The notes beneath the pieces are model-generated. The model saw only the letters and a program-made list of their open reading frames with translations. It did not search any database and was not told where the DNA came from. Position numbers and translations under genes: made by a program. Positions 8,443-16,462 of a stretch of DNA of 64,000 bases are shown piece after piece (positions within the stretch are counted from its first letter, which is position 1; each line of letters begins with the position of its first letter). Source of the DNA: RPQJ01 sp963846885 (GTDB lineage: Bacteria; Pseudomonadota; Gammaproteobacteria; Steroidobacterales; Steroidobacteraceae); NCBI GenBank assembly GCA_963846885.1, contig CAWJXS010000023.1, positions 248,001 through 312,000 of the forward strand. The letters run 5' to 3'.

Positions 8443-9080
8443 ACGCTGCCCGGCACGCGCGCGCCGTGTCGTGCGGCCAGTTCCTGCACGACCTGTTCGA
8501 GCGTGAGGCTGCGCGCCTTGAGCAGCACCAGCAGGTGGTAGAGCAGGTCGGCGCATTCGCCCACCAGCTCGTCATCGTCTCGGGTCACGGCGGCCAGTGC
8601 GGTCTCGACGCCTTCCTCGCCCACCTTCTGCGCGATGCGACCCACGCCGTCGGCGAAGAGGCGGGCGGTGTAGCTGCCCGTGGGGTTGTCCGCGATGCGC
8701 TGGGCGATCGTCGCCTGCAGGTTCGCCAGGAATGCGATGCGCACGGCGGCGGGCTCGAGTGCCCCGGCAAAGCAGGTCGGCGTGCCGTTGTGGCAGGTCG
8801 GGCCGTCCGGATGCGCCAGCACCAGGATCGAGTCGCTGTCGCAGTCCGCACTGACGTGCGCGACACGCAGGAAGTGGCCGGACGTTTCGCCCTTGGTCCA
8901 CAGTTCGTTGCGACTGCGGCTGAAGAAGGTGACGCGGCCCTCCGCCAGCGTGAGCCGCAGTGCGGCCTCGTTCATGTACCCCAGCATCAGCACCCGTCCG
9001 TCCAGTGCATGCTGGATGACGGCGGGCAGCAGCCCGTCGCCCTTCGCCCAGTCCAGGCGGGCAGGATTCAGGTCGGTCAT
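8439..9080 (-). CDS. hisIE: Bifunctional phosphoribosyl-AMP cyclohydrolase / phosphoribosyl-ATP pyrophosphatase
   Basis: Catalyses the second and third steps of histidine biosynthesis. The N-terminal HisI domain (residues 1-120) shows MLGYMNEAAL, VTFFSRSRNELWTKGETSG, the metal-binding DCDSDS and a later Cys in PTCFAG. The C-terminal HisE domain (about 125-213) is MazG-like, with GEEGVETALAA and ADLLYHLLVLL. Length is 213 aa, normal for the fused form. It is the last gene of the his operon; its ATG overlaps the hisF TGA as ATGA, indicating translational coupling. The 3' end overlaps the convergent MFS gene by four bases, so no separate terminator fits between them. Confidence 0.95.
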   Translation of the reverse strand: MTDLNPARLDWAKGDGLLPAVIQHALDGRVLMLGYMNEAALRLTLAEGRVTFFSRSRNELWTKGETSGHFLRVAHVSADCDSDSILVLAHPDGPTCHNGTPTCFAGALEPAAVRIAFLANLQATIAQRIADNPTGSYTARLFADGVGRIAQKVGEEGVETALAAVTRDDDELVGECADLLYHLLVLLKARSLTLEQVVQELAARHGARVPGSV

Positions 9081-9844
9081 GGACGGATCTCCACGCGCTG
9101 CGCGCGCAGGTAGTGCTTGAGGTCGGGAATCGCGATCGCGCCGCTGTGGAAGACGCTGGCCGCCAGCGCGCCATCGACACCGGTCGCAGCGAACACGGCG
9201 GCGAAATGCTCGGGCAGGCCCGCGCCGCCGGAGGCGATCAGCGGTACGCGACAGATGGAGCGGACCGCCTGCAGCTGGCGCAGGTCATAGCCCTGGCGCA
9301 CGCCGTCGCTCGCCATGCAATTGAGGACGATCTCCCCGGCGCCGCGCTCCTGCGCCTCGCGCACCCAGTCGAGCGTACGGCGACGCGTACTTTGCGCACG
9401 ATCGGGGTCGCCGGTGAACTGATGCACTTCGAAACCGTCGGCCACGGTCTGGCTGTCGACGCCGACCACGACACACTGCGAACCGAAGCGGCGTGCCAGT
9501 GCATCGATGAGGTCTGGATCGGCGAGCGCAGGGGAATTCACGGAGATCTTCTCGGCGCCGGAATTCAGCACTTCCTCCGCGTCGCGCACCGAACGGATGC
9601 CACCGGCCACGCAGAACGGGATGTCCAGCACGCGTGCGACGCGCTCGATCCAGCTGCGGTCGACCGAGCGATTCTCGGGGCTGGCCGTGATGTCGTAGAA
9701 GACGAGTTCGTCCGCGCCTTCGGCGCAATAGCGCGCGGCGAGTTCAAGGATGTCACCCACGACCTTGTGCTCGCGGAACCTGACGCCCTTGACGACCTGG
9801 CCATCGCGGACGTCGAGACAGGGAATTATGCGCTTGGCAAGAAT
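9077..9844 (-). CDS. hisF: Imidazole glycerol phosphate synthase cyclase subunit, probable AUU start
   Basis: HisF closes the imidazole ring, using ammonia delivered by HisH. The sequence opens ILAKRIIPCLDVRDGQVVKG, the usual HisF N-terminus with catalytic Asp in CLDV, and contains VVVGVDSQ, GAGEIVLNCM, ASGGAG and the terminal barrel strands. No ATG, GTG or TTG lies in frame near the expected start. The codon in the normal first position is ATT at 9844-9842, preceded by GGAG with 8 nt spacing inside the end of hisA. Starting there gives 255 aa, the family length, with a 19-nt overlap with hisA. The nearest in-frame ATG is 42 codons upstream, inside hisA, and would add a non-homologous extension. 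A local base error converting ATG to ATT is the alternative. Confidence 0.92.
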   Translation of the reverse strand: MLAKRIIPCLDVRDGQVVKGVRFREHKVVGDILELAARYCAEGADELVFYDITASPENRSVDRSWIERVARVLDIPFCVAGGIRSVRDAEEVLNSGAEKISVNSPALADPDLIDALARRFGSQCVVVGVDSQTVADGFEVHQFTGDPDRAQSTRRRTLDWVREAQERGAGEIVLNCMASDGVRQGYDLRQLQAVRSICRVPLIASGGAGLPEHFAAVFAATGVDGALAASVFHSGAIAIPDLKHYLRAQRVEIRP

Positions 9845-10569
9845 GGGGCTAGCTCCTCGACCGGAATACGATCTTCCAGCAGCGCGCGGCCGCTGATCGC
9901 GGCGCTGGCACCGGTGGCGGCCAGTGCCGCGAGATCGGCGCCGCTGCTGACACCGCCCGACGACTGCCATTGGATCGTGGGGAACCGTCGCACTGCTTCA
10001 GCGTACAACTCGAGATTGGGGCCGGCCAGTGCGCCGTCGCGGGCCACGTCGGTGCACAGTACGTGCACTGCGCCGTGCGGCAGATAGGCCGCTACCGCGT
10101 CCCACAGGCTCGACTCTGTCTGCGCCTCCCAGCCGTGCGTCGTAAGCCGCGGCGTTCCGGCCGCATCGATGCGTACGTCGAACGCGAGGACGATGCGTTC
10201 GGGCCCGAAATCGCGCAGCCACTGCTCGATCTCGGGCGGATTGGTCACGGCCACGCTGCCGACGACGACGCGGCGAACGCCCAGCCCGAGCAGTTCGGCC
10301 GCCACCGCGCGGGTACGGACGCCGCCGCCCACCTGGATGCCCGTGTCGGCAAAGGCTGCGGCGAGAACGGCAATGGCAGCCCGGTTGCCCTGCGAGCCAT
10401 CGCGCGCGCCATCGAGGTCGACGACGTGCACGTAACGGGCGCCAAGGCTGCGGTAGCGCTCCAGGATCACGCGTGGGTCGTTACCGTAGACGGTCTCGGC
10501 GTCGAAACGTCCCTGCAGCAGTCGCACGCATTGGCCGCCGCGAAGGTCGATGGCAGGGATCAGTTGCAT
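9826..10569 (-). CDS. hisA: Phosphoribosylformimino-5-aminoimidazole carboxamide ribotide isomerase
   Basis: HisA performs the Amadori rearrangement of ProFAR to PRFAR. The N-terminus MQLIPAIDLRGGQCVRLLQG carries the catalytic Asp in AIDL, followed by HVVDLDGARDG, QVGGGVRT and VLCTDVARDGALAGPN with the second catalytic Asp. It has 247 residues, the usual length of this half-barrel-repeat TIM protein. The ATG at 10569 lies 1 nt after the hisH stop, so the two are translationally coupled. Its last codons hold the ribosome-binding site and AUU start of hisF. Confidence 0.95.
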   Translation of the reverse strand: MQLIPAIDLRGGQCVRLLQGRFDAETVYGNDPRVILERYRSLGARYVHVVDLDGARDGSQGNRAAIAVLAAAFADTGIQVGGGVRTRAVAAELLGLGVRRVVVGSVAVTNPPEIEQWLRDFGPERIVLAFDVRIDAAGTPRLTTHGWEAQTESSLWDAVAAYLPHGAVHVLCTDVARDGALAGPNLELYAEAVRRFPTIQWQSSGGVSSGADLAALAATGASAAISGRALLEDRIPVEELAPFLPSA

Positions 10570-10570
10570 G

Positions 10571-11167
10571 TCAGGTGAGCTCGAGGAAATTGGCGAGCAC
10601 GCGGTGCCCCGGGTGCGACGAGCGCTCCGGGTGGAACTGGGTGCCCATGAAGTTGCGGTGTCGCACCACGGCGGAGAACTCGCCGCCGTAGTCGGTGACC
10701 GCATCGGTCCAGGTTCCCACCGGTGCGCAGTAGCTGTGCACGAAATAGACGTAGGCACCGGCGTCGAGGCCGCGCGTCAGCGGCGATTCCGCGCGCGGAT
10801 GCAACTGGTTCCATCCCATGTGCGGCACCGGGAAATCATGGCGGTCCGGCAGGCGGGTGACGCGCGCCGGAATGATGCCGAGGCATCCGGTTTCGCCTTC
10901 CTCGCTGGTGACGAAGAGCAGCTGCATCCCGAGGCAGATGCCCAGCACCGGCTGGACCAGCGTTGGAATCACTGCGGCGAGCCCAGACGCCCGCAAGCGG
11001 TCCATGGCGTCGGCCGCGGCACCCACGCCGGGCAGGATCACGCGCGGCGCGCGGCGTATCTCATCGGCGCTCGCCGTGACGTGTGACGACACGCCGAGAC
11101 GGTCCAGCGCGAAGCGCAGCGACGCGATGTTGGCGCCGCCGTTGTCGATGATAGCGACGTCGGTCAT
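10571..11167 (-). CDS. hisH: Imidazole glycerol phosphate synthase glutamine amidotransferase subunit
   Basis: A class I glutamine amidotransferase that hydrolyses glutamine and channels ammonia to HisF. The catalytic triad is visible: the nucleophile Cys in GICLGMQLLF, and the His and Glu in GTQFHPERS. The N-terminus MTDVAIIDNGGANIASLRFAL and the glycine loop LPGVGAAADAM match HisH. It has 198 aa, complete. It follows hisB with a 16-nt gap, and its stop is 1 nt from the hisA start. Confidence 0.95.
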   Translation of the reverse strand: MTDVAIIDNGGANIASLRFALDRLGVSSHVTASADEIRRAPRVILPGVGAAADAMDRLRASGLAAVIPTLVQPVLGICLGMQLLFVTSEEGETGCLGIIPARVTRLPDRHDFPVPHMGWNQLHPRAESPLTRGLDAGAYVYFVHSYCAPVGTWTDAVTDYGGEFSAVVRHRNFMGTQFHPERSSHPGHRVLANFLELT

Positions 11168-11183
11168 GGCCAGCCGCGCTCGC

Positions 11184-12261
11184 TCACAGCACGCCCTTGC
11201 TGCTCGGCAATTCCGTGCCCTCGATTCGCACGGCCTGGCGCAGGGCGCGCCCGGTCGCCTTGAAGCAGGCTTCGATCATGTGGTGGGTGTTGTCACCGGT
11301 GACCTGCACGTGCACCGCCGCGAGCAGTGAATCGGCCAGCGAACGGAAGAAATGCGGTACCAGTTCGGTCGGCAACCCGCCCACGGCGTCGCGCCCGAAC
11401 TTGCCTTCGAACACGGCATACGCACGGCCCGACAGGTCGATGGCTACCTGCGCCTGCGCCTCGTCCATCGGCAGCACGAAGCCGAAACGCGCGATGCCGC
11501 GCTTGTCCCCAAGTGCCTCGCGCAAAGCCTGGCCCAGTGCCAACGCGCAGTCCTCGACGGTGTGGTGTTCGTCGATTTCGAGGTCGCCCGTGCAGGTGAG
11601 CTCGAGCGCGAAGCCGCCGTGTCGCGCAACCTGCTCGAGCATGTGGTCGTAGAAGCCGATGCCGGTCGCAATGGCGACGGGACCCGTGCTGTCGAGGTTC
11701 ACCCGCACCCGGATGTCGGTCTCCTTGGTCTTGCGCAGGACAGTTGCCGTGCGTGCCGGGCGGCGCAACCGCTCCACGATGGCAGCCCACGTTGCGCCGT
11801 CGCGGCCGTCGGCATGCACGCGTAATCCCTGCAGCCCCAGGTTGGCGGCCAGCTGCAGGTCCGTCTCGCGATCGCCGATGACATAGCTGTGGAGCGGGTC
11901 GAGCGGGTGGTCGCGCAGGTAATCGGTGAGCAGGCCGGTCTGGGGCTTGCGACACGCACAACCATCGACAGGGCGGTGCGGGCAGAAGAATTCGGCGTCG
12001 AACTCGATGCCCTGTGATGGTGAAAAGCGCGCGGATGAAGTCCTGCGTCTCGCGGAAAGCGGGTTCGGGGAATGAGTGGGTGCCGAGTCCATCCTGGTTG
12101 CTGACCAGCACGAAGCGGTAGCCCGCCCGCCGCAGTTCGAGCAGGGCAGGGATGACGCCGGGCAGCAGCCTGACCTTGGCTAGGCTGTCGACCTGCTCGT
12201 CGGCGGGCTCCTCGACCAGCGTGCCGTCGCGATCGATGAACAGGATACGTGCTCCGGTCAT
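11184..12261 (-). CDS. hisB: Histidinol-phosphatase / imidazoleglycerol-phosphate dehydratase with a +1 frameshift
   Basis: The N-terminal domain is a HAD-family histidinol phosphatase (MTGARILFIDRDGTLVEEP, then VSNQDGLGT and the zinc-ligand CPHRPVDGCACRKP). The C-terminal domain is IGP dehydratase (DIRVRVNLDSTG, FYDHMLEQVARHGGF, DEHHTVEDCALALG, NTHHMIEACFKATGRALR). Reading frame changes at about 12014-12019: the first frame gives ..FIRALFT, and the expected SQGIEFDAEFF continues in another frame. The span is 1078 nt, one base over a multiple of three. Removing one A restores a 358-aa protein of normal length. Both halves are otherwise perfectly conserved, so a sequence error is more likely than gene loss. 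The start overlaps the hisC stop as ATGA. Confidence 0.9.
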
Positions 12262-13316
12262 GCGTGCTCCACCGCGGCCAGCAGCCGCTCGTTCTGTGCC
12301 GGGGTTCCGATCGATACGCGCAGGCACTGCGCCAACCCGGGATACGACGAAAAGTCGCGCACGATGAGTCCGGCTGCCTTGCCAGCCTCGAAGAATCGCC
12401 GCGAGTCGCGGCATTCGAGCAGCAGGAAGTTCGCGTCCGAAGGGTACACCCGTGCCACATTGGCGCAGCGCTCGAGACGCTCCGCCATCCGCGCACGTTC
12501 ATCCAGCAGTGTGCGTATGCGCGCCGCGGCTGTCGCGCGCTGCGGTGCCTCTGTGAGCATCAATACTTCTTCGACCGTCGAGGCCGGGATGGCGTAGGGC
12601 GGAATGATCCGGCGCAACAGGCCGATGATGTCCTCGCTGGCGATGACGGTGCCGAGGCGCGCGCCGGCAAGCGCATACGCCTTCGACAGCGTGCGCAACA
12701 CCACGAGATTCGGGAACTCGGCCAGTCGCGACACCAGGCTGGGTCGCCCGCAGAATTCGACGTAGGCCTCATCGACCACGACGAGGGCCTTGCCGGCGAG
12801 CTCGCCGCAGACGCGGAGCATCGCGCTTTCGTCGAGCAGGTTACCCGTCGGATTGTTGGGTGAGCAAAGGAACACGATCTTGGCTTCGCGCCCCGCCGCA
12901 ATGACCTGCTCGGTATCGAGGCTGAAGCCTGGGCGGAGCAGCGGCACCTCGAGGACGCCCGCACCCTGGATCTTCGCGGCGACCTTGTAGAAGCCGAACG
13001 TGGGCGGGGTGATGACGACGTTGTCCTGCCCGGCGCGGCAGAACGCCCGCACCAGCAGGTCGATGGCTTCGTCGCTGCCACGCCCCACGAGCAACTGCGC
13101 TGCAGGCGCGCCGTACAGCTGCGACATGCGCTCGACGAGTGCGCGCGGCTGCGGTTCGGGGTAACGGTTGAGTCCGGCCTGCGTGTTGTCGCCCGTCGCT
13201 CGCCACGGCATTTCGTTGGCGTGCATGCGCTCGAGCGTGGGATCCCACGCGGCATGCTGGTAAGGCTGCAGCTGCAGGATGTCGGGCCGGGCCAGTGCAA
13301 GAATCGGGTTGGTCAT
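12258..13316 (-). CDS. hisC: Histidinol-phosphate aminotransferase
   Basis: A PLP-dependent class I/II aminotransferase converting imidazole acetol phosphate to L-histidinol phosphate with glutamate. The start MTNPILALARPDILQLQPYQ is chosen because it overlaps the hisD stop as TGATG; an in-frame upstream extension lies inside hisD. Landmarks are NEMPW, LNRYPEPQP, GRGSDEAIDLLVRAFC, SPNNPTGN, VVDEAYVEF, and the PLP lysine in LSKAYALAGARLG, followed by phosphate-binding Arg. It has 352 aa, complete. Confidence 0.95.
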   Translation of the reverse strand: MTNPILALARPDILQLQPYQHAAWDPTLERMHANEMPWRATGDNTQAGLNRYPEPQPRALVERMSQLYGAPAAQLLVGRGSDEAIDLLVRAFCRAGQDNVVITPPTFGFYKVAAKIQGAGVLEVPLLRPGFSLDTEQVIAAGREAKIVFLCSPNNPTGNLLDESAMLRVCGELAGKALVVVDEAYVEFCGRPSLVSRLAEFPNLVVLRTLSKAYALAGARLGTVIASEDIIGLLRRIIPPYAIPASTVEEVLMLTEAPQRATAAARIRTLLDERARMAERLERCANVARVYPSDANFLLLECRDSRRFFEAGKAAGLIVRDFSSYPGLAQCLRVSIGTPAQNERLLAAVEHA

Positions 13317-14641
13317 CAGCCGTTGCCTGCCTGCGCCAATGCATCGAGGCGCACCGAGACCGCATTCGCATGCCCCTCGAGCGATTCGAGCTGGGCCAGC
13401 GTGCGCGCAGTGGGGCCCAGTCCGCGCAGCCCGTCCGGCGTGAGCTCCTGCACCGTGATGCGCTTGACGAAATCGATCACGCCCAGCCCGCTGTAGGCGC
13501 GCGCGTGCCCGTAGGTCGGCAGCACGTGATTCGTGCCGCTGCAGTAATCGCCCATGGTCTCCGGCGTCCACGCGCCCAGGAAGACGGAACCCGCATTGCG
13601 GACCTGCGGCAGCAGGTCGCGCGGACTGGTCACCTGCAGGATCAGGTGCTCGGGTGCATACAGATTGCAGATCTCCATCGCGATGGCCACGTTCGGTACC
13701 AGCAGCACGCGGCTTCCCGCGATGGCCTGGGCTGCGATATCACGTCGCGGCAGTGCGGCGAGTTGTCGCGCGACTTCGGCGACACACGCATCAGCGAGCT
13801 TCCGCGACACCGTGACGAGCAGCACCTGCGCATCGACGCTGTGCTCGGCCTGGGCCAGCAGGTCCGCCGCCACGAAGGCCGGCCGCGCGGACTCGTCGGC
13901 GATCACCATGACTTCGGACGGGCCGGCGGGCATGTCGAGCGCCGCACCCGCGGCATCCTGCGCGACGATCTGCTTGGCTGCCGTGACCCACGAGTTGCCG
14001 GGACCGAAGATCTTGACCACCTTCGGCACCGACGCGGTGCCGTAGGCCATCGCTGCAATGGCCTGCGCGCCGCCCAGCTTGAATACCTTGCGCACGCCGC
14101 AGAGGCGTGCCGCTACCAGCACGGCGGGGTCGGCGGTGCCGTCGGGTCGTGGCGGTGTGCACATCACCCGTATCGGGCAGCCCGCGATCTTCGCAGGCAC
14201 GGCCAGCATCAAGGCAGTCGAGGGCAGGGGCGCCGTGCCCGCCGGCACGTACAGGCCCACCGCCTCGAGCGGCACCGTCATGCGCTCGCAGACCACGCCG
14301 GGCGCCGTCTCCAGTCGCAGGTCCGGCACGGTCTGCAGTTCATGGAACCGCGTGACCGTGTCGATGGCGCGCTCGAGCGCCTCCCGCTGCACCGGGCTGA
14401 GGGCGGCGGCTGCGTCGGCGAACTCCTTGTCGGTCACGGCAAATGCATCGAGCTGAACGCCATCGAGCCTGGCGGTGTATTCGCGCAACGCCACGTCGCC
14501 ACGCGCGCGTACGTCGTCGACGATCAGGCGAGTGCGCTCGAGCAGGCCAGCTGCATCGCGTTGTGCCGGCCGGCGCAGGACGGCGTCGCGCTCCGCCGCA
14601 TCGAGCGCCTTCCAGTCGAGGATGTCGAGGGGGCTCTTCAT
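13316..14641 (-). CDS. hisD: Histidinol dehydrogenase
   Basis: NAD-dependent four-electron oxidation of histidinol to histidine, zinc-dependent. Diagnostic segments are GVVCERMTVPLEAVGLYVPAGTAPLPST, GGAQAIAAMAYGT, GPGNSWVTAAKQ, MPAGPSEVMVIADESA, LLAQAEHSVDAQV and YAPEHLIL with the catalytic Glu-His pair, ending in SGTNHVLPTYGHARAYSGL. It has 441 aa, the normal length. The ATG overlaps the hisG TGA as ATGA, and the stop overlaps the hisC ATG, so the operon is tightly coupled. Confidence 0.96.
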   Translation of the reverse strand: MKSPLDILDWKALDAAERDAVLRRPAQRDAAGLLERTRLIVDDVRARGDVALREYTARLDGVQLDAFAVTDKEFADAAAALSPVQREALERAIDTVTRFHELQTVPDLRLETAPGVVCERMTVPLEAVGLYVPAGTAPLPSTALMLAVPAKIAGCPIRVMCTPPRPDGTADPAVLVAARLCGVRKVFKLGGAQAIAAMAYGTASVPKVVKIFGPGNSWVTAAKQIVAQDAAGAALDMPAGPSEVMVIADESARPAFVAADLLAQAEHSVDAQVLLVTVSRKLADACVAEVARQLAALPRRDIAAQAIAGSRVLLVPNVAIAMEICNLYAPEHLILQVTSPRDLLPQVRNAGSVFLGAWTPETMGDYCSGTNHVLPTYGHARAYSGLGVIDFVKRITVQELTPDGLRGLGPTARTLAQLESLEGHANAVSVRLDALAQAGNG

Positions 14642-15537
14642 GCGAGCATCTTCTCCACCGGCAGCACCAACACGGCACTGGCGCCGGCGGCTTTCAGGCT
14701 TTCGAGCGTTTCCCAGAAAACGGTTTCACGACAGACCGCGTGGACGGCGACCTTGTCGCCCGTGCCATCCAGCGGAATCACGGTGGGGGACTCGCTGCCG
14801 GGCAGCAGCTTCGCGATCTGCGGCAGCGCCGAGCGTGGGGCGTGCAACATGATGTACTTGCTTTCGCGCACCTGCTGCACGCCGTCGATGCGCACCAGCA
14901 GGCGGCGTACCCAATCGGCCTTGACGTCCGGCAGCGCAATCGGGGTGCGGACGAGGCAGACCTGGCTTTCAAGCACCGTGATCACCTCGCGCAGGTGATT
15001 GGCCCGCAGCGTCGACCCGGTCGAGACGAGGTCGCAGATCAGGTCCGCGCGACCCAGGCGCGGCGCGATCTCCACGGCCCCGGACAGCGTGACGATTTCG
15101 GCTTCGATCCCCTGCTCCTGCAGGAACCGCGCGAGCACGTGGGGGTAGGTCGTGGCGATGCGCTTGCCCGCGACGGACTGCAGCCCGTCAAACACATAGT
15201 CGTCTGGCACGGCGAGCGCCAGGCGGCAGCGCCCGTAATCGAGTTTCTGCAGCACCTCGATGCGGGGGGGCGTGCCACGCGCAATCATCGCCAGGCGCTT
15301 TTCCTCGAGCACGTTGAGCCCCACGAGGCCGAGGTCGCAGACGTCCTCCTGGACCAGGTCCGGGATGTCGTCGTCGCGCACGAAGAGCACGTCGAGCGGC
15401 ATGTTCTCGCCGTAGCACATCAGCTGGTCCTTGCCCCGGCTGAACTTGAGCCCGCAGCGGTGGAGCAGGTCGAGCGATTCGTCGGTCAGGCGACCGGACT
15501 TCTGCACGGCGATGCGCAGGCGTTGCTGGCGATCCAT
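14638..15537 (-). CDS. hisG: ATP phosphoribosyltransferase, long regulatory form
   Basis: Catalyses the committed step of histidine biosynthesis, joining ATP and PRPP. The 299-aa length equals the E. coli long form, with a C-terminal ACT-like regulatory domain (about 225-299) that binds histidine. RLRIAVQKSGRL, ENMPLDVLFVRDDDIPDLV, ICDLVSTGSTL (PRPP loop) and RESKYIMLHAP are recognisable, and the protein ends ..VLVLPVEKML. No HisZ partner is needed for this form. Its ATG overlaps the stop of the yerC-like gene. Confidence 0.96.
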   Translation of the reverse strand: MDRQQRLRIAVQKSGRLTDESLDLLHRCGLKFSRGKDQLMCYGENMPLDVLFVRDDDIPDLVQEDVCDLGLVGLNVLEEKRLAMIARGTPPRIEVLQKLDYGRCRLALAVPDDYVFDGLQSVAGKRIATTYPHVLARFLQEQGIEAEIVTLSGAVEIAPRLGRADLICDLVSTGSTLRANHLREVITVLESQVCLVRTPIALPDVKADWVRRLLVRIDGVQQVRESKYIMLHAPRSALPQIAKLLPGSESPTVIPLDGTGDKVAVHAVCRETVFWETLESLKAAGASAVLVLPVEKMLA

Positions 15538-15845
15538 CAGCGTTCTCCGAGGCGGCGGGCCGCCAGTTCGTAGCCACCGTTGCCCGAGCCCAGGTAGCGG
15601 GCGACACGTCCGATGGTGGTGACGCTGACCCCGGTCTGCTTCGCGATCTCGCGGTACGGCATGCCGGCCTGCAGCAGGCCGACGACGGTCCAGCGATCAG
15701 CCAGGGCCTGCAACTCGGCGGGCGTGCAGAGGTCGCGCAGGAAGTCGCGGCATTCGTCGACCGTCTTCAGCGTCAACAGCGCCTGGCACAGCGCGCGTTC
15801 GGCCGCCGCTTCCTGGCGCGGGGAAATTCCACGGTGATTCTTCAC
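15537..15845 (-). CDS. yerC: TrpR-like YerC/YecD family regulator, first gene of the his operon
   Basis: A 102-aa DNA-binding protein of the Trp repressor-like superfamily. It contains the family pattern CRDFLRDLCTPAELQALADRW followed by a helix-turn-helix, GMPYREIAKQTGVSVTTIGRVARYL, ending SGNGGYELA. Proteins of this family often head or neighbour histidine operons, where they are presumed local repressors; this is a context-based role. The start is a GTG (15845-15843), 20 nt downstream of a palindromic operator-like site. The stop overlaps the hisG ATG, so regulator and first enzyme are translated together. Confidence 0.9.
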   Translation of the reverse strand: MKNHRGISPRQEAAAERALCQALLTLKTVDECRDFLRDLCTPAELQALADRWTVVGLLQAGMPYREIAKQTGVSVTTIGRVARYLGSGNGGYELAARRLGER

Positions 15846-15865
15846 GGGGTCTCGATGGGCAGGGT

Positions 15866-15891
15866 GTATTAGTGTGATAGCACGTTAATAC
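15866..15891 (-). promoter_or_regulatory. Operator-like palindrome and candidate -10 of the his operon
   Basis: GTATTA (15866-15871) and TAATAC (15886-15891) form an inverted repeat around a GTG..CAC core, in an otherwise GC-rich background. On the minus strand the GTATTA half reads TAATAC, a plausible -10 hexamer about 20 nt upstream of the yerC start. The dimensions resemble a dimeric helix-turn-helix repressor site, and the first gene downstream encodes a TrpR-like protein, so autoregulation of the his operon is a reasonable inference. The -35 box is weak. Confidence 0.45.
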
Positions 15892-15902
15892 ATTGGAACG
15901 AT

Positions 15903-16138
15903 TTGCGCAACTCGGGTGATGGGCGGGCGAGGCAGGCTACGCAGCTATTTCGGCGCCAGCGGCGACTCCGGTCTGGAGGCGTTCCGAAAAACGCCGTGAC
16001 CGCGCCATGGATGGCGCGGCCGGCGCCACCCATGGACGCGGTTACGGCGTTTTCGGAACGCCTCCAGACCGGGGGCGCCGATGGCGCTGGCAAATACTTT
16101 GCGTAGCTGCGTTCACGCCCATCGCCCGAGTTGCGCAA
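15903..16138. repeat. 235-nt imperfect palindrome between the his and met transcription units
   Basis: The arms of about 108 nt (15903-16011 and 16030-16138) are inverted copies at roughly 80-85% identity by eye, with the longest uninterrupted blocks around GTCTGGAGGCGTTCCG and TTGCGCAACTCGGG. The centre holds a second small palindrome around CCATGGATGGCGC. No family-like protein is encoded on either strand. Neither half matches the conserved-loop hairpins elsewhere in the window. It fills most of the gap between the divergent his operon and the SAM riboswitch. Confidence 0.85.
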
Positions 16139-16183
16139 CCCGTTCCTTGCGCTAACGTGCTGTCACACCTAAACTTCCTGCTG

Positions 16184-16297
16184 CTCATCGAGACCGGCTG
16201 AGGGAATGGCCCTTTGAAGCCGGGGCAACCATCGGGCCCAACCTGCCCGAAATGGTGCCAACTCCTCGGAGACCATTGCGCGTCGCCGGAAGATGAG
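16184..16297 (+). promoter_or_regulatory. SAM-I (S-box) riboswitch upstream of metX
   Basis: The S-box core is present in order: closing helix P1 CTCATC (16184-16189) with GATGAG (16292-16297), then GAGGGA, TGGCCC, TTTGAAGCC, GGCAACC, and a distal GGTGCCAACTCC. These are the invariant S-adenosylmethionine-binding elements of the SAM-I aptamer. It lies in the 5' leader of metX-metB, so high SAM should lower methionine synthesis. The remaining leader, 16298-16462, is long (165 nt) and lacks an obvious poly-U terminator, so control may act on translation of the GTG start. Confidence 0.88.
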
Positions 16298-16462
16298 TTG
16301 CAGCGAGGCTGCCCTGGCCGTTTACGGACGGGGGTGTTGGTCGCCGCAACCATCTCTTGCGCGCGCAAGATTTCCTTCGGCGGGTGACAACTCGGGCAGC
16401 AGGCCGGCACGGGCCTCGAATCTTTCGCGTGCCCGAATGCATCGAGTAGAAGTAGCCCCGCC

